From Norana najaformis (lineage: Eukaryota; Annelida; Clitellata; Crassiclitellata; Hormogastridae), in NCBI GenBank assembly GCA_964023275.1, contig OZ029917.1, positions 30,084,005 through 30,148,004 of the forward strand: 64,000 nt of DNA, in the 5' to 3' direction. Within the stretch, counting starts at the first letter, position 1. Every line of letters begins with the position of its first letter. The position numbers and the translations under genes were made by a program. Shown one piece after another: positions 1-10,454 of the stretch. Under the pieces are notes generated by a model that searched no databases, was not told the origin of the DNA, and saw only the letters and a list, made by a program, of their open reading frames with translations.

Positions 1-1505
1 GGACATAACAACCCCTCCTTTTCTTTCCGAAATCAACCTTGGCCAAATGCACTGGAGGGCAAAGTTGCTTTCTTTTATCAGTCACACCTAACACTTGCTT
101 GCTTCTCTTTACCTATTCCAACCCTGAAGTCATTCAGAATCCTTATATCTACCCTGGACTCTGGAAATCAGCACGGTCTATCATCTTCCCTATCTTTCAT
201 TTCTAACTTTTTCACAGAATTTAAATCACTCCTTGAAATCCTGGTTTCATCTCCCTTTGAACTTATAATTACATCATTTTTTCATCTCCTGATGAACAAT
301 GTGCCTTGGCCATTAAAGCTACCACTTTTTAAAAGAAAGCTTTGATGTCTTGGTCCCAATCATATTGTGGTGTTTTCGCTTTACTCAGTGTTTCTGGTCA
401 ACTTTGTCCCCATTGGCAAGCTCCCCAAGAGCTGTGTTATCCATCATGTCATTGACTGTTCTTGCCTGCTGTTTATGCCTTGTCTCTGTACCTCTTATCA
501 GTCAGCCACCAGTTTTTTGTCACTCTGTTCAACTTTTTGAACATCCTAATGACGCTTTTTCTGGTCAACTATGGCCCCAGTCTTTTGTCACTCTGGTCAA
601 ACTTTCAAACATACTAATGATGTTTCTTCTTCTATTGTGTTCCCTCTTCACAATTATTGTTCACTGCCAAACTGATTTTCTTACAAGAATGGACTCTGTT
701 GCATGGCAGAAAGTTGCGTTCATCATCTACAATACATAATAGTATGCCAGTTCATATGCTCATCCTCATCCACTTCTTTCTGGTGATAGTGAGTTCAACG
801 CTGTCCCATTGCTCCTTAAAACCTTAAACTTTTGCCACCTGAACGTTGCTTCTATCCGTTCCAAAGCCCCTTCTCCGACAAATTACCTCACTGAGCAACA
901 AACTCATATCATGGCACTTAATGAAACTAGGCTGCATCCTGATGACACTCAGTCCTTCCTTTCAGGCATAACTCCTTCATTTTCACTGCTACACAAACCA
1001 CAACCTAGTGGAAACGGTGGTGGATTAGCTTTCCTTTACAAATCCTTCTTGCCTTTGTTCAGATCTGTCCTCCCTAGACCTTCTCCAACATATTTTGAAG
1101 TTCTAGTTGCCACTCTGAACTAGGGCAACAAGCACACTACACTCTTAAATTATACTCCCCTCCATCGCTTTCTTTAACGGATTTCTTTAACGAATTTCAA
1201 GCTTTTTTGGAGGCTATATCTCGTCTCCTACTGAACTAGTCATAATGGACGACTTTAACATTCTTGTTGATTCATATAATCCTATTTCTACTACCTTTCA
1301 TGAACTTTTGACTTCTTTTGATCTTAAGCAGCACATAACCTTGCTAACACATGCTAAAGGTCATGCCCCTGATCTGCTAGTGACAAGATCCAATTGTCAC
1401 GTAATTCAAGATGTCTTGGCTAAAGAAACTTATCTTTCTGATCATCTTGCTGTTGCTGCTTATATCTCTTTTCATATCAAACCACTACCAAATTACACCA
1501 TTCTG
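1..1505 (+). mobile_element. LINE A, 5' part with endonuclease domain (CR1/L2 type)
   Basis: This is the upstream part of a decayed CR1/L2-type non-LTR retrotransposon. Translated pieces at 809-1123 and 1245-1574 match an APE-type endonuclease: an LNVASIRSK start, ALNETRLHP, GGGLAFLYKS, then DFNILVD, a DLL motif and a SDHLAVA end. The endonuclease would nick target DNA to prime reverse transcription. Just upstream, near 781-815, a degraded 2A-like stretch (LSGDSEFNAVP) sits where the related element at 60.2-63.5 kb has GDVEINPGP. Stops and frame changes are frequent, so it is an old copy. Bases 1-780 are probably its 5' region but show no clear motif. The copy is interrupted at about 1506. 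Confidence 0.75.
510..640 (+). repeat. 64-bp imperfect direct repeat
   Basis: Two adjacent copies of about 64 bp begin near 510 and 574. Both contain TTTTGTCACTCTG followed by a CTAATGA motif, and they differ at several positions. They lie in the 5' region of LINE A. Confidence 0.6.
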
Positions 1506-2192
1506 TGCATGACCGGCAGCCATGATGTTGCCGGTTTTTCACAGCTAGTCATTTTGTCAGAAAGTTTGTCTTAAAGCAGAATTTATCGATTGTTCTTTCG
1601 CGTTCGAACTGTAACTGCGATGAAGTTGGCGTATTGGATATTTTTGCACGAGTTTGATATGGATTTCGACCTTTTAGCCAGTTTAATTCTGCATGTGTTT
1701 AACACCCATTCAACATTGGAAGAGTCCATCTCTAGTCAAAGGGATGTCAGGTTCAGAATCGAGATCAGTGGTTGGAGCAAATGAGGTACAAGGCCTATCT
1801 ATGCCAGCGAATGTGAAAGGTGGCATTGGATTTGCTTTGATCATCTAACAGAAATTTGTTGTACAATCAATCAGAGTGCTGTCTACTAAAGGATTGGTCT
1901 GCCTGCTTGAGCAAATATGCTGACGCCGCATCTTCTACCATGCAGGACGCCATGGACCATAGTGCTTTCGCATGTGCGGCGCTGTCGCTCGACATCGTCC
2001 TATGTCTTCGATGCTGCTTGGTCCTGGGAACTCTGATTGTCGTGTCATCCATCTACTCTGGTTGGGAATCCGTTGGCAGATCTCTGCATGTATGCGTGAG
2101 CTTGTTACTGGAGACATTTCTAGTTCTCCAAACAATGACTGTGATAAACAAACAAGTGATAAACTTTGTGATCTTAATGACATTTTTAACTT
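1506..2192. other. Unidentified insert inside LINE A
   Basis: LINE A coding similarity stops at about 1505 and resumes at about 2516, so about 1 kb is inserted. This first part matches nothing I recognise. It begins near a short hairpin (ACCGGCA...TGCCGGT, 1512-1535) and holds only short open frames on both strands. The rest of the insert is a minus-strand LINE end. Confidence 0.4.
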
Positions 2193-2500
2193 TGTAATTG
2201 TAATTGTAATTTGAGATTTATAAAGCGCTTCTTAGAGGATAAACTCAAGAGAGGTGCTTCCGACCCGAAAAAGTAAAATCACTGTTGAACAGTACAGTCT
2301 TTAGGCGCCTGCGGAACACTGAGAGGGGGAGAGAAAGGAGCTCAAGTCGCAGTTCTCGAGGGAGACGATTCCAGCAAGTGGGACCAACGTAGGCAAAGCT
2401 TCTGGACTGGGCTGCAGCGGTACACATGCGAGGGACAGTTTGCGTAGAGAGTGCCACTGAACTGTTTTTTTCTGGAAGCGGCACTATCTAAATGTTTAGT
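2193..2500 (-). mobile_element. L2-like LINE 3' end fragment
   Basis: Read on the minus strand, 2245-2484 gives the typical C-terminus of an L2/CR1 reverse transcriptase: FAYVGPTCWNRLPRELR, then LSVFRRRLKTVLF. A short 3' UTR with a GCGCTTTATAAATC motif and an (ATTACA)n tail at 2193-2213 follows. A close relative in the same orientation lies at 20636-20826. It is 5'-truncated, as is usual for LINE insertions. Confidence 0.8.
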
Positions 2501-2515
2501 TACATTACATTATCA

Positions 2516-3940
2516 CTTTCAGACCTTGGCATCAACTTGATATACAGACTTTCCAAAATGACATCAGCTCATCACTTCCTACTGACTCAACTCTGTCTGC
2601 AGATGCTCTCTCTCACCAACTCCAGTCTATTTTAACCGGACTTCTTGATAAACACATTCCCTTAAATCCATGAAGGTTGTCGTTCGTGACCCAGAGCCTA
2701 GATTTAAATCTGAAATTGCTGAAGCTCGATGTTGACATAGCCAGATTGAATGTGCCTGGTGCCACTCACAACTTCCCTTTTATCATATGTGTTTCAAAGA
2801 ACAGTGTAAAATTGTTTGTAATCTAGATTCCAAGGCCAAATCTTAATTTCAGAAAATTCATCTTTCCTGAGGTTCCTTTGGTAGGTCCTCAATAAGTTAC
2901 TCAACAGGGAAACACCGTGCACACTATCAAAAACCTCCTCTCCATCTGCACTGGCTAATGCATTCATTAAATTCTTTCGTGACAAGATATCAAACATCAG
3001 GCTAAAATCTCCTGATCACCCTCTGCCTGTTTTTGAATCTCTTACTCCAGCAACCTTGAGTGAAATCCAGTCGCTTGTTTTCTCATCTTCTGACAAACAG
3101 TGCCTTCTAAATGTAATTCCTACTCACCTTCTCAAAAGCTGCTTTGATGTGCTTGGTACTACCATCTTGACATTAATCAATTAGTCGCTTGCTGACGGCT
3201 CTTTCCCATCATGTTCCTCTCATGCAATTGTCCTCTCTTTGCTGAAGAAACCATCTTTGGATGTTGAAACTATATTGAACTCCCAAACTTGAATTTTATT
3301 TCTAAACTTCTTGAATGTATTGTTAAATGTCGACTGGAGGCGCATCTGTCTTCAAACTCCTTACTTCGCTCTTTCCAGTCAGCATATCACAAATTTCACT
3401 CCACTGCGACTGCTCTTCTCTCTGTCCACAATGACATTATCTGCTCCATGGAAAATGGCAAAGTAACTGCACTTGCTCTTCGTGACCTATCTGCTGTCTT
3501 TGACACTGTCGACCATGCCGTCTTGCTCCATCCCTTCGAGAACTGGTTTGGTATATCGGGTCTGGTCCTAAACTGGTTCAAATCATATCTTTCTTATCAT
3601 ACTTAATCTGCCTACATAAGTGGAGCAATGTCATACCAGTTACCACTCGTCTGTGATGTCCCTCGAGGCTTTGTTCTGGGCCCCTTACTTTTCTCTTTGT
3701 ATGCCACTATGCTTTTTTCTGAGTCATATTGGTCTGAAGCACCATCTTTACACTGAAGATACTAAGCTCTACATTTCCTTTGATAATTCCTCTTCTTCCA
3801 GCTCTCTCACTTTATCTGATGTCTTTAACCAGGTTCAGTCTTGGATGGCAGAAAATGGATTGCTCTTAAACCCATCCAAAACTGAATTTCTCCTTTTTGG
3901 AACTGCTCAGCAACTGAATAAATTTAACTGTTCCAGTAGT
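2516..3940 (+). mobile_element. LINE A, linker and reverse transcriptase
   Basis: LINE A continues after the insert. A linker of the RPWHQLDIQTFQNDI type is followed by reverse transcriptase similarity: FISKLLECIVKCRLEAHL, FQSAYHKFHST, DLSAVFDTVDHAVLL, a decayed QGS block, HLYTEDTKLYIS at the catalytic box, and WMAENGLLLNPSKTEFLLFG. The catalytic box reads YTED rather than YxDD, so the enzyme is dead. Stops and frameshifts separate the pieces at 3289-3606 and 3620-3967. Confidence 0.8.
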
Positions 3941-4118
3941 GGGGACCAAAGCACAAGCCTCCCTTAATCTAACTCAGCATTCATTTTCTGTTCATCTTAA
4001 GACGTACTTGTTTAGATCGGTTGGACAGCCGTGTGACTAGCACTGTTGTGAGGTGCTTGAAAGGCACTTTATCAATATTTGTTACATTGCATTATATTTA
4101 ATTATATTACATTACAAA
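3941..4118 (+). mobile_element. Nested LINE 3' end with ATTACA-type tail
   Basis: About 180 bp interrupts the LINE A thumb region. It encodes a C-terminal HLKTYLFRSVGQP motif and ends in a 3' UTR with AGGTGCTTGAAAGGCAC and a TTACATT-rich tail (4080-4115). It is a 5'-truncated insertion of a different L2-like family, because its tail differs from that of LINE A. Confidence 0.7.
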
Positions 4119-4384
4119 GCAGCTGTTCATCCCACAGTTTGGGTGTTGTGTTTGACTCCAACTGTCTTTTAGTGAACACATTAATTCTATTTGTTGGTCT
4201 GCCCAGTACCACATCCATGATATTCATAGGATTAGGCGCCACGTTCCCTTTTCTGCCCGAGTTGGTTTGGCTAATACCCTGATCTCCAGCTGTCTTGACT
4301 ACTGCAACTCATTTTTTACTGGCATTTCAAAAGCTACTTTGATGAAGCTTCAGAGTCCAAAATACATTGGCAAGATCAATCACT
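4119..4384 (+). mobile_element. LINE A, thumb region before the RTE insertion
   Basis: LINE A resumes with SCSSHSLGVVFDSN and continues to a SYFDEASES-like stretch in another frame, closely matching LINE C at 11020-11250. It stops at the RTE insertion. The last 12 bases, AGATCAATCACT, are the target-site duplication of that insertion. Confidence 0.8.
4373..4384. repeat. Target-site duplication, left copy
   Basis: AGATCAATCACT is repeated exactly at 7696-7707, on the other side of the RTE element. Confidence 0.9.
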
Positions 4385-7300
4385 CACCTTGTCACCTTGT
4401 GCTGTCAGCTCTTTGAGCTCTAGCGACCGTCATGATCAATCTTCTCCATTTCTTTCTTTCCAATGTCGCGTCCCTTAGTTGTGCCAAGTTCATTCCAGTT
4501 GCTTCGTGTATCTTGTCCATCCATTTTTTCCTTGGTCTCCCTTGTTTTCTCTTTCCCTCTCCACAAGCCAGCATCATTTCTTTTTCCAATCCATCTGATC
4601 TCATAACATGTCCAAAGAACCTCAGCTTTGATTTTAGCACTGTTTGTTGTAACGTCTCATCTTGCTCAATTCCAATCGCCTTGCGTACCCATTCATTAGT
4701 CCTTTTCTCCGTCCATGATGTTCTCAGCATCTTCCTCCATATCCACATTTCACAAGCATTGATTTTTTTCTCTATTTTCTTGGTCATTGTCCACGTCTCA
4801 CTGCCGTATGTTACTGTTGGTATAATCAAGGCCCTCACCAATCTTTTTTTCGTGTCTGTGCTCACATGTTTGTCTTTCCATATTTTTTCTAGTCCATTCA
4901 TTGCGGCTTTTCCAATCGCCACCCTTCGGTTTATTTCCATATCGCACTTTCCTTCTTTTTCTACTACTGATCCCAAGAATGTAAAGCTTGTTACCGTCTC
5001 TAATTCCTCTCCATCCACCATAAAACTGCCCTCCTCAGCTGTTGTCATGATCTTCGTTTTCTTTATATTGAAGTATAGTCCTGCTTTCTCGCTCTCTCTC
5101 TTCAGCCTTCTTATCAGTTCTACCAGATCTGTTTTTTTACCTGCTAATAGTGTTGTGTCATCTGCGTATCTCAGATTATTCAGTGTTCTTCCCGCTATCT
5201 TTACTCCCTCTTTTGCTCCATCCATTTCCGCCATCCTCATTATCCTTTCTGCATATAGGTTAAATAGGAATGGGGACAGAATGCATCCCTGCCTCACTCC
5301 TTTCTTTATTTTGATTCTTTCAGTATCTCCAAATTCAGTTCTTATTACCGCAATCTGTTCTTCGTACAATCCCTTGAGAAGTTGTATCAAGTGCCTTGGT
5401 ATTCCCATTTCTATTAAGGTTTTCCACATCAACTCATGATCAATGCAATCGAATGCCTTACTATAGTCAATGAAGCATATGTATAATTTTTGTCCATACT
5501 CCTTTTGTCTCTCCATTATCCACCGCATGTTGGCGATATGATCACGAGTTCCACGGGATTTCCTAAATCCTGCTTGGTTATCTGGAAGCTCCCTCTCTAT
5601 TATGTTCTCCATTCTTTTATGTATTATTTTAAGTAGTATTTTACTTATGTGCGATATCATTGCTATGGTCCTGTAGTTTTCACACTCTCTCGCATCTCCT
5701 TTTTTGAATATAGGGATAAAGATTGAGCTCTTCCAATCCTCTGGCCATTTTCCGGTTGTCCATATGATATTGCACATTTTTGTTATTGTCTTTGTCATTG
5801 TGCCATCTCCTGCTTTTACCATTTCTATTGGTATCCCATCCGGACCCGGTGCTTTATTGTCCTTCAGTTGTCTAATTGCCCATTCCACCTCTGCTTCCAA
5901 AACGTCCGGTTCCTTTTCATGTTCTGATGTATCGATTCGTTCTTTCATTACTCTCCTATCTTCACTGTACAGCTCCTCTGTGTATTCTTTCCATCTGTTC
6001 TTCATTTCCTCTTCGTCTGCGATTATGTGTCCATCCCTTGACCTCATTGATCCCATTCTTGGTGTGAATTTTCTCGTTATTTCCCTCACTTTTGAAAACA
6101 TTTCTTTAGTTCTTCCTTTCTTTCCCTCTTCCTCCATTTCCTTGCACATTGCATTTAGATGTTTTTCTTTGTCTATACGTGCTTGCTTTTGGAATGCTCT
6201 ATTCATTTCTCGTACCTTGTTTTTGTCTCCTTCTTTTTTTGCCTCCTTTCTTTCTACAGCTATGTTGATAGCATCCTTCGAGAGCCACGGAGTTGTTGTG
6301 ACTTTCTTTTTCTTCGGAATGTGTTTCTCAGCAGTTTCTAGTATTATTCCCTTCACCTTCTCCCACAGGTGGTTCGTGTCCTCATCTATCATCATCTCGT
6401 CCCTCTCTAATATTTCAAACCTATTCCTTATTTCCGTTCTGTATTCCGGTGTAATTCCTTTGCAGTCATACGTGTTCAGTCTTTCTCCTTTTTTCAATTT
6501 CTTCAATTTCGTTTGCACTGTTGCCACTAATAATTCATGATCAGTTCCACAATCCGCGCCTGGTCTCGTTCTTACATCCCTTATCGTGCTTTTCCATCTT
6601 TTGTTTATCAGTATGTAATCTATCTGATTCCGATATTTCCCATCTGGTGACGTCCAAGTGTACAGTCTTCTTTTTGGCTGTTCAAACCATGTATTCATTA
6701 TTCCCAAGTTGTTCCCATCGCAAAACTCTACTAATCTTTCTCCTGCCTCATTTTGTTCTCCTAGTCCATGACCTCCAATCGTGTCCCCTGCTCCTCCAGC
6801 GTACTTTCCCACCTTCGCATTGAAGTCACCAATGACCATTATTACATCTCCCTTAGGGATTCTATCTATTGTACTTTGCAGCTCATTGTAGAACTTTTCA
6901 TGCTCTTCTTCTTTTGCTATCGATGTTGGTGCGTACACCTGTACAATTGTTATGTTAACTTTCCTTCCCCGAAATCTTATGCTCAGTATTCTGTCACTCA
7001 CCGTGTCATATCCCATTATTGCATTTGCACTTGTCTGATCACACATGATTGCCACTCCATTTCTTCCTTTTTCCTCCTTCCCTGACATTATTATCTTATA
7101 GCCATTCCAATTAAAATGTCCTTGTCCTTTCCACCTTGTCTCGCTTAATCCCATGACTGATATTTCGAGTCGCTTCATCTCTCTCTGTATGACATCCATC
7201 TTTCCACTCTGCATACTACGCACATTCCACGTGCCTATCTTCATCTTCTTCTTGCAGCTCAGGTTGAGTCTTTGCTTTCTGGTGCGATCCGCCTCTGGAC

Positions 7301-7695
7301 GTCCTTTCGGCTTTGGTCCCGTTGCTTCATTAGACCGGATTGCTCTTGACTCTCCATCTCGCTCTTTCCCAGTAGCTGTTAAGTCGCTCTCCGGCCTGGG
7401 AGTCTCACCATCTGCGACTATTGTTTTGCATGAATTGTCTTGTCTCATGACGGTTTTCTTGGCACTTTCACAGGGGTGGTTTGCCATTGCCTTCCCCTGG
7501 TTTTGCCTGCCGTGCCCGTTCGTTCCCCTTCCCATAGTGGAAAGGGTACTAACAGTCTGCACCACGTGAAGGTGGGCACGGAGGACTTTGACTCATCAGC
7601 CCAGGTCGGTTCCAAGTCTACGATCAAAGGATACGTCGGTCGGGTCTCCTCCCTGTTTTACTATAGGCAAGCTATAGTGGCTGACGAACCTTAGC
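4385..7695 (-). mobile_element. Full-length RTE-type LINE
   Basis: A complete RTE-clade non-LTR retrotransposon sits on the minus strand inside LINE A. A perfect 12-bp target duplication flanks it. Its 5' UTR is about 130 bp (7566-7695), followed by one 1057-codon frame and almost no 3' UTR. On the minus strand the end is two copies of ACAAGGTG, with the stop codon inside the first copy. The open frame, perfect duplication and complete ends indicate a young insertion. RTE elements encode an APE endonuclease and reverse transcriptase in one protein and are known for very short 3' ends of small repeats, which fits. Confidence 0.93.
4392..7565 (-). CDS. RTE endonuclease / reverse transcriptase, 1057 aa
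   Basis: This protein copies the element RNA into DNA at a nicked target. A basic, low-complexity N-terminus (residues 1-107) is followed by an APE-type endonuclease: WNVRS 113-117, SETRW 141-145, GDFNAKVG 246-253, QIDYIL 314-319, TDHELL 341-346. The reverse transcriptase follows: APGPDGIP 572-579, NQAGFRK 663-669, FIDYSKAFD 698-706 with catalytic Asp700, GVRQGC 756-761, and YADD 800-803. The C-terminal region has the usual RTE FFGHVMR (983-989) and GRPRKKW (1009-1015). All catalytic motifs are intact, so it could still be active. The stop codon TGA (4392-4394) lies inside the terminal repeat. The first Met at 7565 is taken as the start, though translation could begin at Met11. Large antisense frames across it are shadows. 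Confidence 0.93.
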   Translation of the reverse strand: MVQTVSTLSTMGRGTNGHGRQNQGKAMANHPCESAKKTVMRQDNSCKTIVADGETPRPESDLTATGKERDGESRAIRSNEATGPKPKGRPEADRTRKQRLNLSCKKKMKIGTWNVRSMQSGKMDVIQREMKRLEISVMGLSETRWKGQGHFNWNGYKIIMSGKEEKGRNGVAIMCDQTSANAIMGYDTVSDRILSIRFRGRKVNITIVQVYAPTSIAKEEEHEKFYNELQSTIDRIPKGDVIMVIGDFNAKVGKYAGGAGDTIGGHGLGEQNEAGERLVEFCDGNNLGIMNTWFEQPKRRLYTWTSPDGKYRNQIDYILINKRWKSTIRDVRTRPGADCGTDHELLVATVQTKLKKLKKGERLNTYDCKGITPEYRTEIRNRFEILERDEMMIDEDTNHLWEKVKGIILETAEKHIPKKKKVTTTPWLSKDAINIAVERKEAKKEGDKNKVREMNRAFQKQARIDKEKHLNAMCKEMEEEGKKGRTKEMFSKVREITRKFTPRMGSMRSRDGHIIADEEEMKNRWKEYTEELYSEDRRVMKERIDTSEHEKEPDVLEAEVEWAIRQLKDNKAPGPDGIPIEMVKAGDGTMTKTITKMCNIIWTTGKWPEDWKSSIFIPIFKKGDARECENYRTIAMISHISKILLKIIHKRMENIIERELPDNQAGFRKSRGTRDHIANMRWIMERQKEYGQKLYICFIDYSKAFDCIDHELMWKTLIEMGIPRHLIQLLKGLYEEQIAVIRTEFGDTERIKIKKGVRQGCILSPFLFNLYAERIMRMAEMDGAKEGVKIAGRTLNNLRYADDTTLLAGKKTDLVELIRRLKRESEKAGLYFNIKKTKIMTTAEEGSFMVDGEELETVTSFTFLGSVVEKEGKCDMEINRRVAIGKAAMNGLEKIWKDKHVSTDTKKRLVRALIIPTVTYGSETWTMTKKIEKKINACEMWIWRKMLRTSWTEKRTNEWVRKAIGIEQDETLQQTVLKSKLRFFGHVMRSDGLEKEMMLACGEGKRKQGRPRKKWMDKIHEATGMNLAQLRDATLERKKWRRLIMTVARAQRADSTR

Positions 7696-7707
7696 AGATC
7701 AATCACT
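7696..7707. repeat. Target-site duplication, right copy
   Basis: AGATCAATCACT matches 4373-4384 exactly and marks the 5' end of the RTE insertion. Confidence 0.9.
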
Positions 7708-8217
7708 AAAACTCAAAAATATGAAAATATGTTGCAAATCCTAAAATCGTTGCATTGTTGCCCATAAAAAAGCACAATGTTCAAGACTGGACTAACTGTA
7801 TACAAGACTCTGCATTTCAGCCAACTTCATGATCTTCACTCTGTACTGACTCCCAAGACTTACATCTACTCTATCAGGTCTTCTAGCTTCTAAACCTGAC
7901 TGTTCTGTGGACAAGAACAGCTCTCGGCAGGCATGCCTTTTTTATCACTGACCCTAAACTCTTGTACTCTCTTCTGGCAAATATTTGCTTGGTAAAGTAT
8001 GTTTTGACCTTCAGATCTTGACTTAAAACTCACCTCTTCCTGAACTCATTTCCTCCTTAGGCTGTCTCTGCGTCTTCTGGACTTCTCCTTGTCTTTTCGA
8101 CCTGGACTCACCATGGAATTTGGCTTGGACAATGATTTGGCTTGGCAGCGACCATCGACTGCTGCCTTGAGCATTATTACAGTGGCACTATAGAATGTCT
8201 TAGATTAGATTAGATTA
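7708..8217 (+). mobile_element. LINE A, C-terminal and 3' end
   Basis: LINE A resumes after the RTE element with a FKTGLTVYKTLHF-like stretch and runs through a 3' UTR containing GCGACCATCGACTGCTGCC and GGCACTATAGAATGTC. It ends in a short (ATTAG)n tail at 8197-8220. The same 3' end occurs at 9760-9832 and 41790-41895 and, in diverged form, at the end of the 60.2-63.5 kb element, which defines one LINE family. Confidence 0.8.
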
Positions 8218-9832
8218 GATGTAGAACCATTACATCCATTGTGAATCTCCCTCTTTGCTGATGATTGCTTCCTCACCAGTTTTGCTCATGCTTTGGTTTA
8301 CCCTCTTCTTAAAAAGCCATATCTTTCTCCTACTGATCTATCAAACTATTGTCCCATCTCTACTCCCAATTTCATTACAAAAATTCTGAAAAAAGTAGTT
8401 GTTAAATGCCTGAATTCCTAACTCTTGTTCCACTATCTGTACTTTCCTTTGCCATCTGCCTATCACAAATACTATTCCACTGAAATTGTACTGCTTACCA
8501 TTCACAATCCTGTAATTAGCGCTGTGGATAAAGGAAAAGTAACTGCTTTCATTCTCCTTGACTTACCTAATGCATTTGATACTGTTGATCATAATATACT
8601 CCTTCACCCTCTCCAACACTAGTTCTGTCTATGTGGTTCCACGCTCAGGTGATTTACATCTGATCTATACTTTCGTACTCAATCAATTGGTATATATAAA
8701 GGCACTTTTGCGGCCAGTCATTTAAATTGTAGTGTTCCACAAGGTTCTGCACTGGGCCTACTCCTGTTTACATTACATATCACTCCACTTGGTTCACTAC
8801 TTACTGATAACTCTCTTGTCTACCATTTATATGATGATATTAAACTGTTTCTTTCATTTGATAGTTCCACGTCTAATCATATCCTGCAACTACTTGCTTC
8901 TGTTTTTGACGATGTTCAGTCTTGGATGGCTAGTAATTACCTTTTGAATCCTTCCCTCTGAAATCTTCTGAATCCTTCTAAACCCGAATTTCCTTCCAAG
9001 CCAATAACTTCACAAATTTGATAGCCTTACGTCTGTTAAGTTGGGTCACGTGCTCATTAATCAAATCGAATGCATACACAGTTTGGGCATAGTGTTTGAC
9101 TCCATCATGTAATTTTTGAACTATGTCCAGGCCACGTGTAGATCAGCTGAATTTCACATACGGGATATTCGTAGAATCATATCTCATTTGCCTCGAACTG
9201 TCTTAATCGAACTAGCAAATGCAGAGATTTCCAGCTGACTTGATTACTGTAACTCACTTCTTATTAGTGTCACTTAGAGATATCTGTACAAATTGCAAAT
9301 CATTCAAAACTGTCTTGCAAGAGCCATAACAAAGATCCCTAAATATCAGCATACTAAGGGAATATTACTTTCACTGCACTGGCTGCCCATTGAGCAAAGA
9401 ATTCATTTCAAAATCTGTCTTACAGTTCACAAAGTATTATGTTTAAATCAGCTGACCTATCTACATTCCATGCTCACCTGTAATACAAGCAGGTACTGCA
9501 CTCAATCACTGGACACTTTCTCTTGCTGTGCCCTTTACGCGAACAGTCCTGGTCCTTCTCGGTAGCTGGTCCAAAGTTTTTGAATTCACTGCCCAGTTCA
9601 TTTCATTCTGTCAATTTTTTTGATGCTATTGAGGTCTAAACTAAAGAATCATCTCTTTCAACTTGCTTACTCACCGCAGCTTGGCTTCTGACCTGTTGGA
9701 ATTTGACTTGGCTTCTCCAGCGGTTTAAGATTTTTGACTGATTTTGACTTGAAGCGACCATTGACTGATGCCTTGGGCATTATGATAATGGTGCTATAAA
9801 TCTTAGACTAGATTAGATTAGATAATTACAAG
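8218..9832 (+). mobile_element. LINE B, 5'-truncated CR1/L2 LINE
   Basis: A second copy of the LINE A family starts directly after the LINE A tail. Reverse transcriptase pieces are visible: YPLLKKPYLSPTDLSNY, SAYHKYYSTEIVLLTIHN, LDLPNAFDTVDHNILLHPL, SVPQGSALGLLLFTL in changed frames, SWMASNYLLNPS, then LHWLPIEQRIHFKICLTVHK at 9380-9440. It ends with a GCGACCATTGACTGATGCC 3' UTR and an (ATTAG)n tail at 9810-9832. Many stops and frameshifts make it inactive. Confidence 0.8.
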
Positions 9833-10119
9833 CACAGAAGGTTCTACTTTTTTGTTGGAAACCCATTTTGCTACCAGAAAGCTTTATGAAACCAGGTAAG
9901 GATTTGCATCAATAGAGTAGACTGCAGGCATTCGTGTGGTCTAAAAAATGTTTTGCTTAAAGTTTATTGTTTGAACCACCATTACAGTACGTTGATTAAA
10001 AAAGTAATATGTTGAAAATTTAAGCAAAATTGAACCATGTTTGGGGTTGCATGGTTTATTTCTGTGTATAATATGGCTTTTTGACAAACAAACAAAACTC
10101 AGTACATAAGTGGATTTGA
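9833..10119. other. Non-coding, no recognised feature
   Basis: No exon, RNA gene or known repeat is recognised. It may extend the left arm of the inverted repeat that follows. Confidence 0.4.
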
Positions 10120-10412
10120 TTATAATCTGGCAAGCAGTCTTTTTCTTGAAGTCAGGAAATCTGTGGCAGTGCACCTGATTGATCATTTTGTTTGATTTTC
10201 ATCGTTTGTCAGAACTCAGCAGTAATCTTCAATCAGCTTCAGTCACACCATCTGCTGTGTCACTGCCAACCTTGAGTATCATCATGATTTGCAGTGAAGC
10301 AAGGTAGTCCTTCTTTTGTGGTGATAACTGCTGGAATGAATCCTTCAGTTCTGGATCTTACAAAATATTCTTGTGTTGGTGGTAACAAGAGAACTAACTG
10401 AGTGGGCTGCAA
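10120..10412 (-). repeat. Inverted repeat, left arm (unknown family)
   Basis: The reverse complement of this stretch aligns with 11318-11630. Both copies contain TTGTTACCACCAACAC-like and GAACTGAAGGATT sequences and a CAGATTTCCTGACT block. Identity is roughly 70-80% by eye, with small gaps. Minus-strand frames contain EGFIPAVITTKEGLPCFTA-like and ICRFPDFKKK stretches, suggesting a decayed coding transposon. I do not recognise the family. Confidence 0.6.
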
Positions 10413-10454
10413 TGTTTCCTCATTGTAACTTTTGCATAAGGTTGTGTTCTTTTA

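Noticed and set aside
1867-2183. Overlapping open frames on both strands at 1.9-2.2 kb
   Set aside because: None shows a domain or family match, and they lie in an insert of unknown origin inside LINE A.
4432-7569. Long + strand open frames (335, 278 and 138 codons) opposite the RTE gene
   Set aside because: They are antisense shadows of the intact reverse transcriptase frame, rich in Ser/Phe/Leu with no recognisable domain.
8197-8220. TTAGATTAGATTAG run resembling telomeric repeats
   Set aside because: It is a five-base ATTAG tail following a LINE 3' UTR that recurs at 9810 and 41880, so it is a LINE tail.
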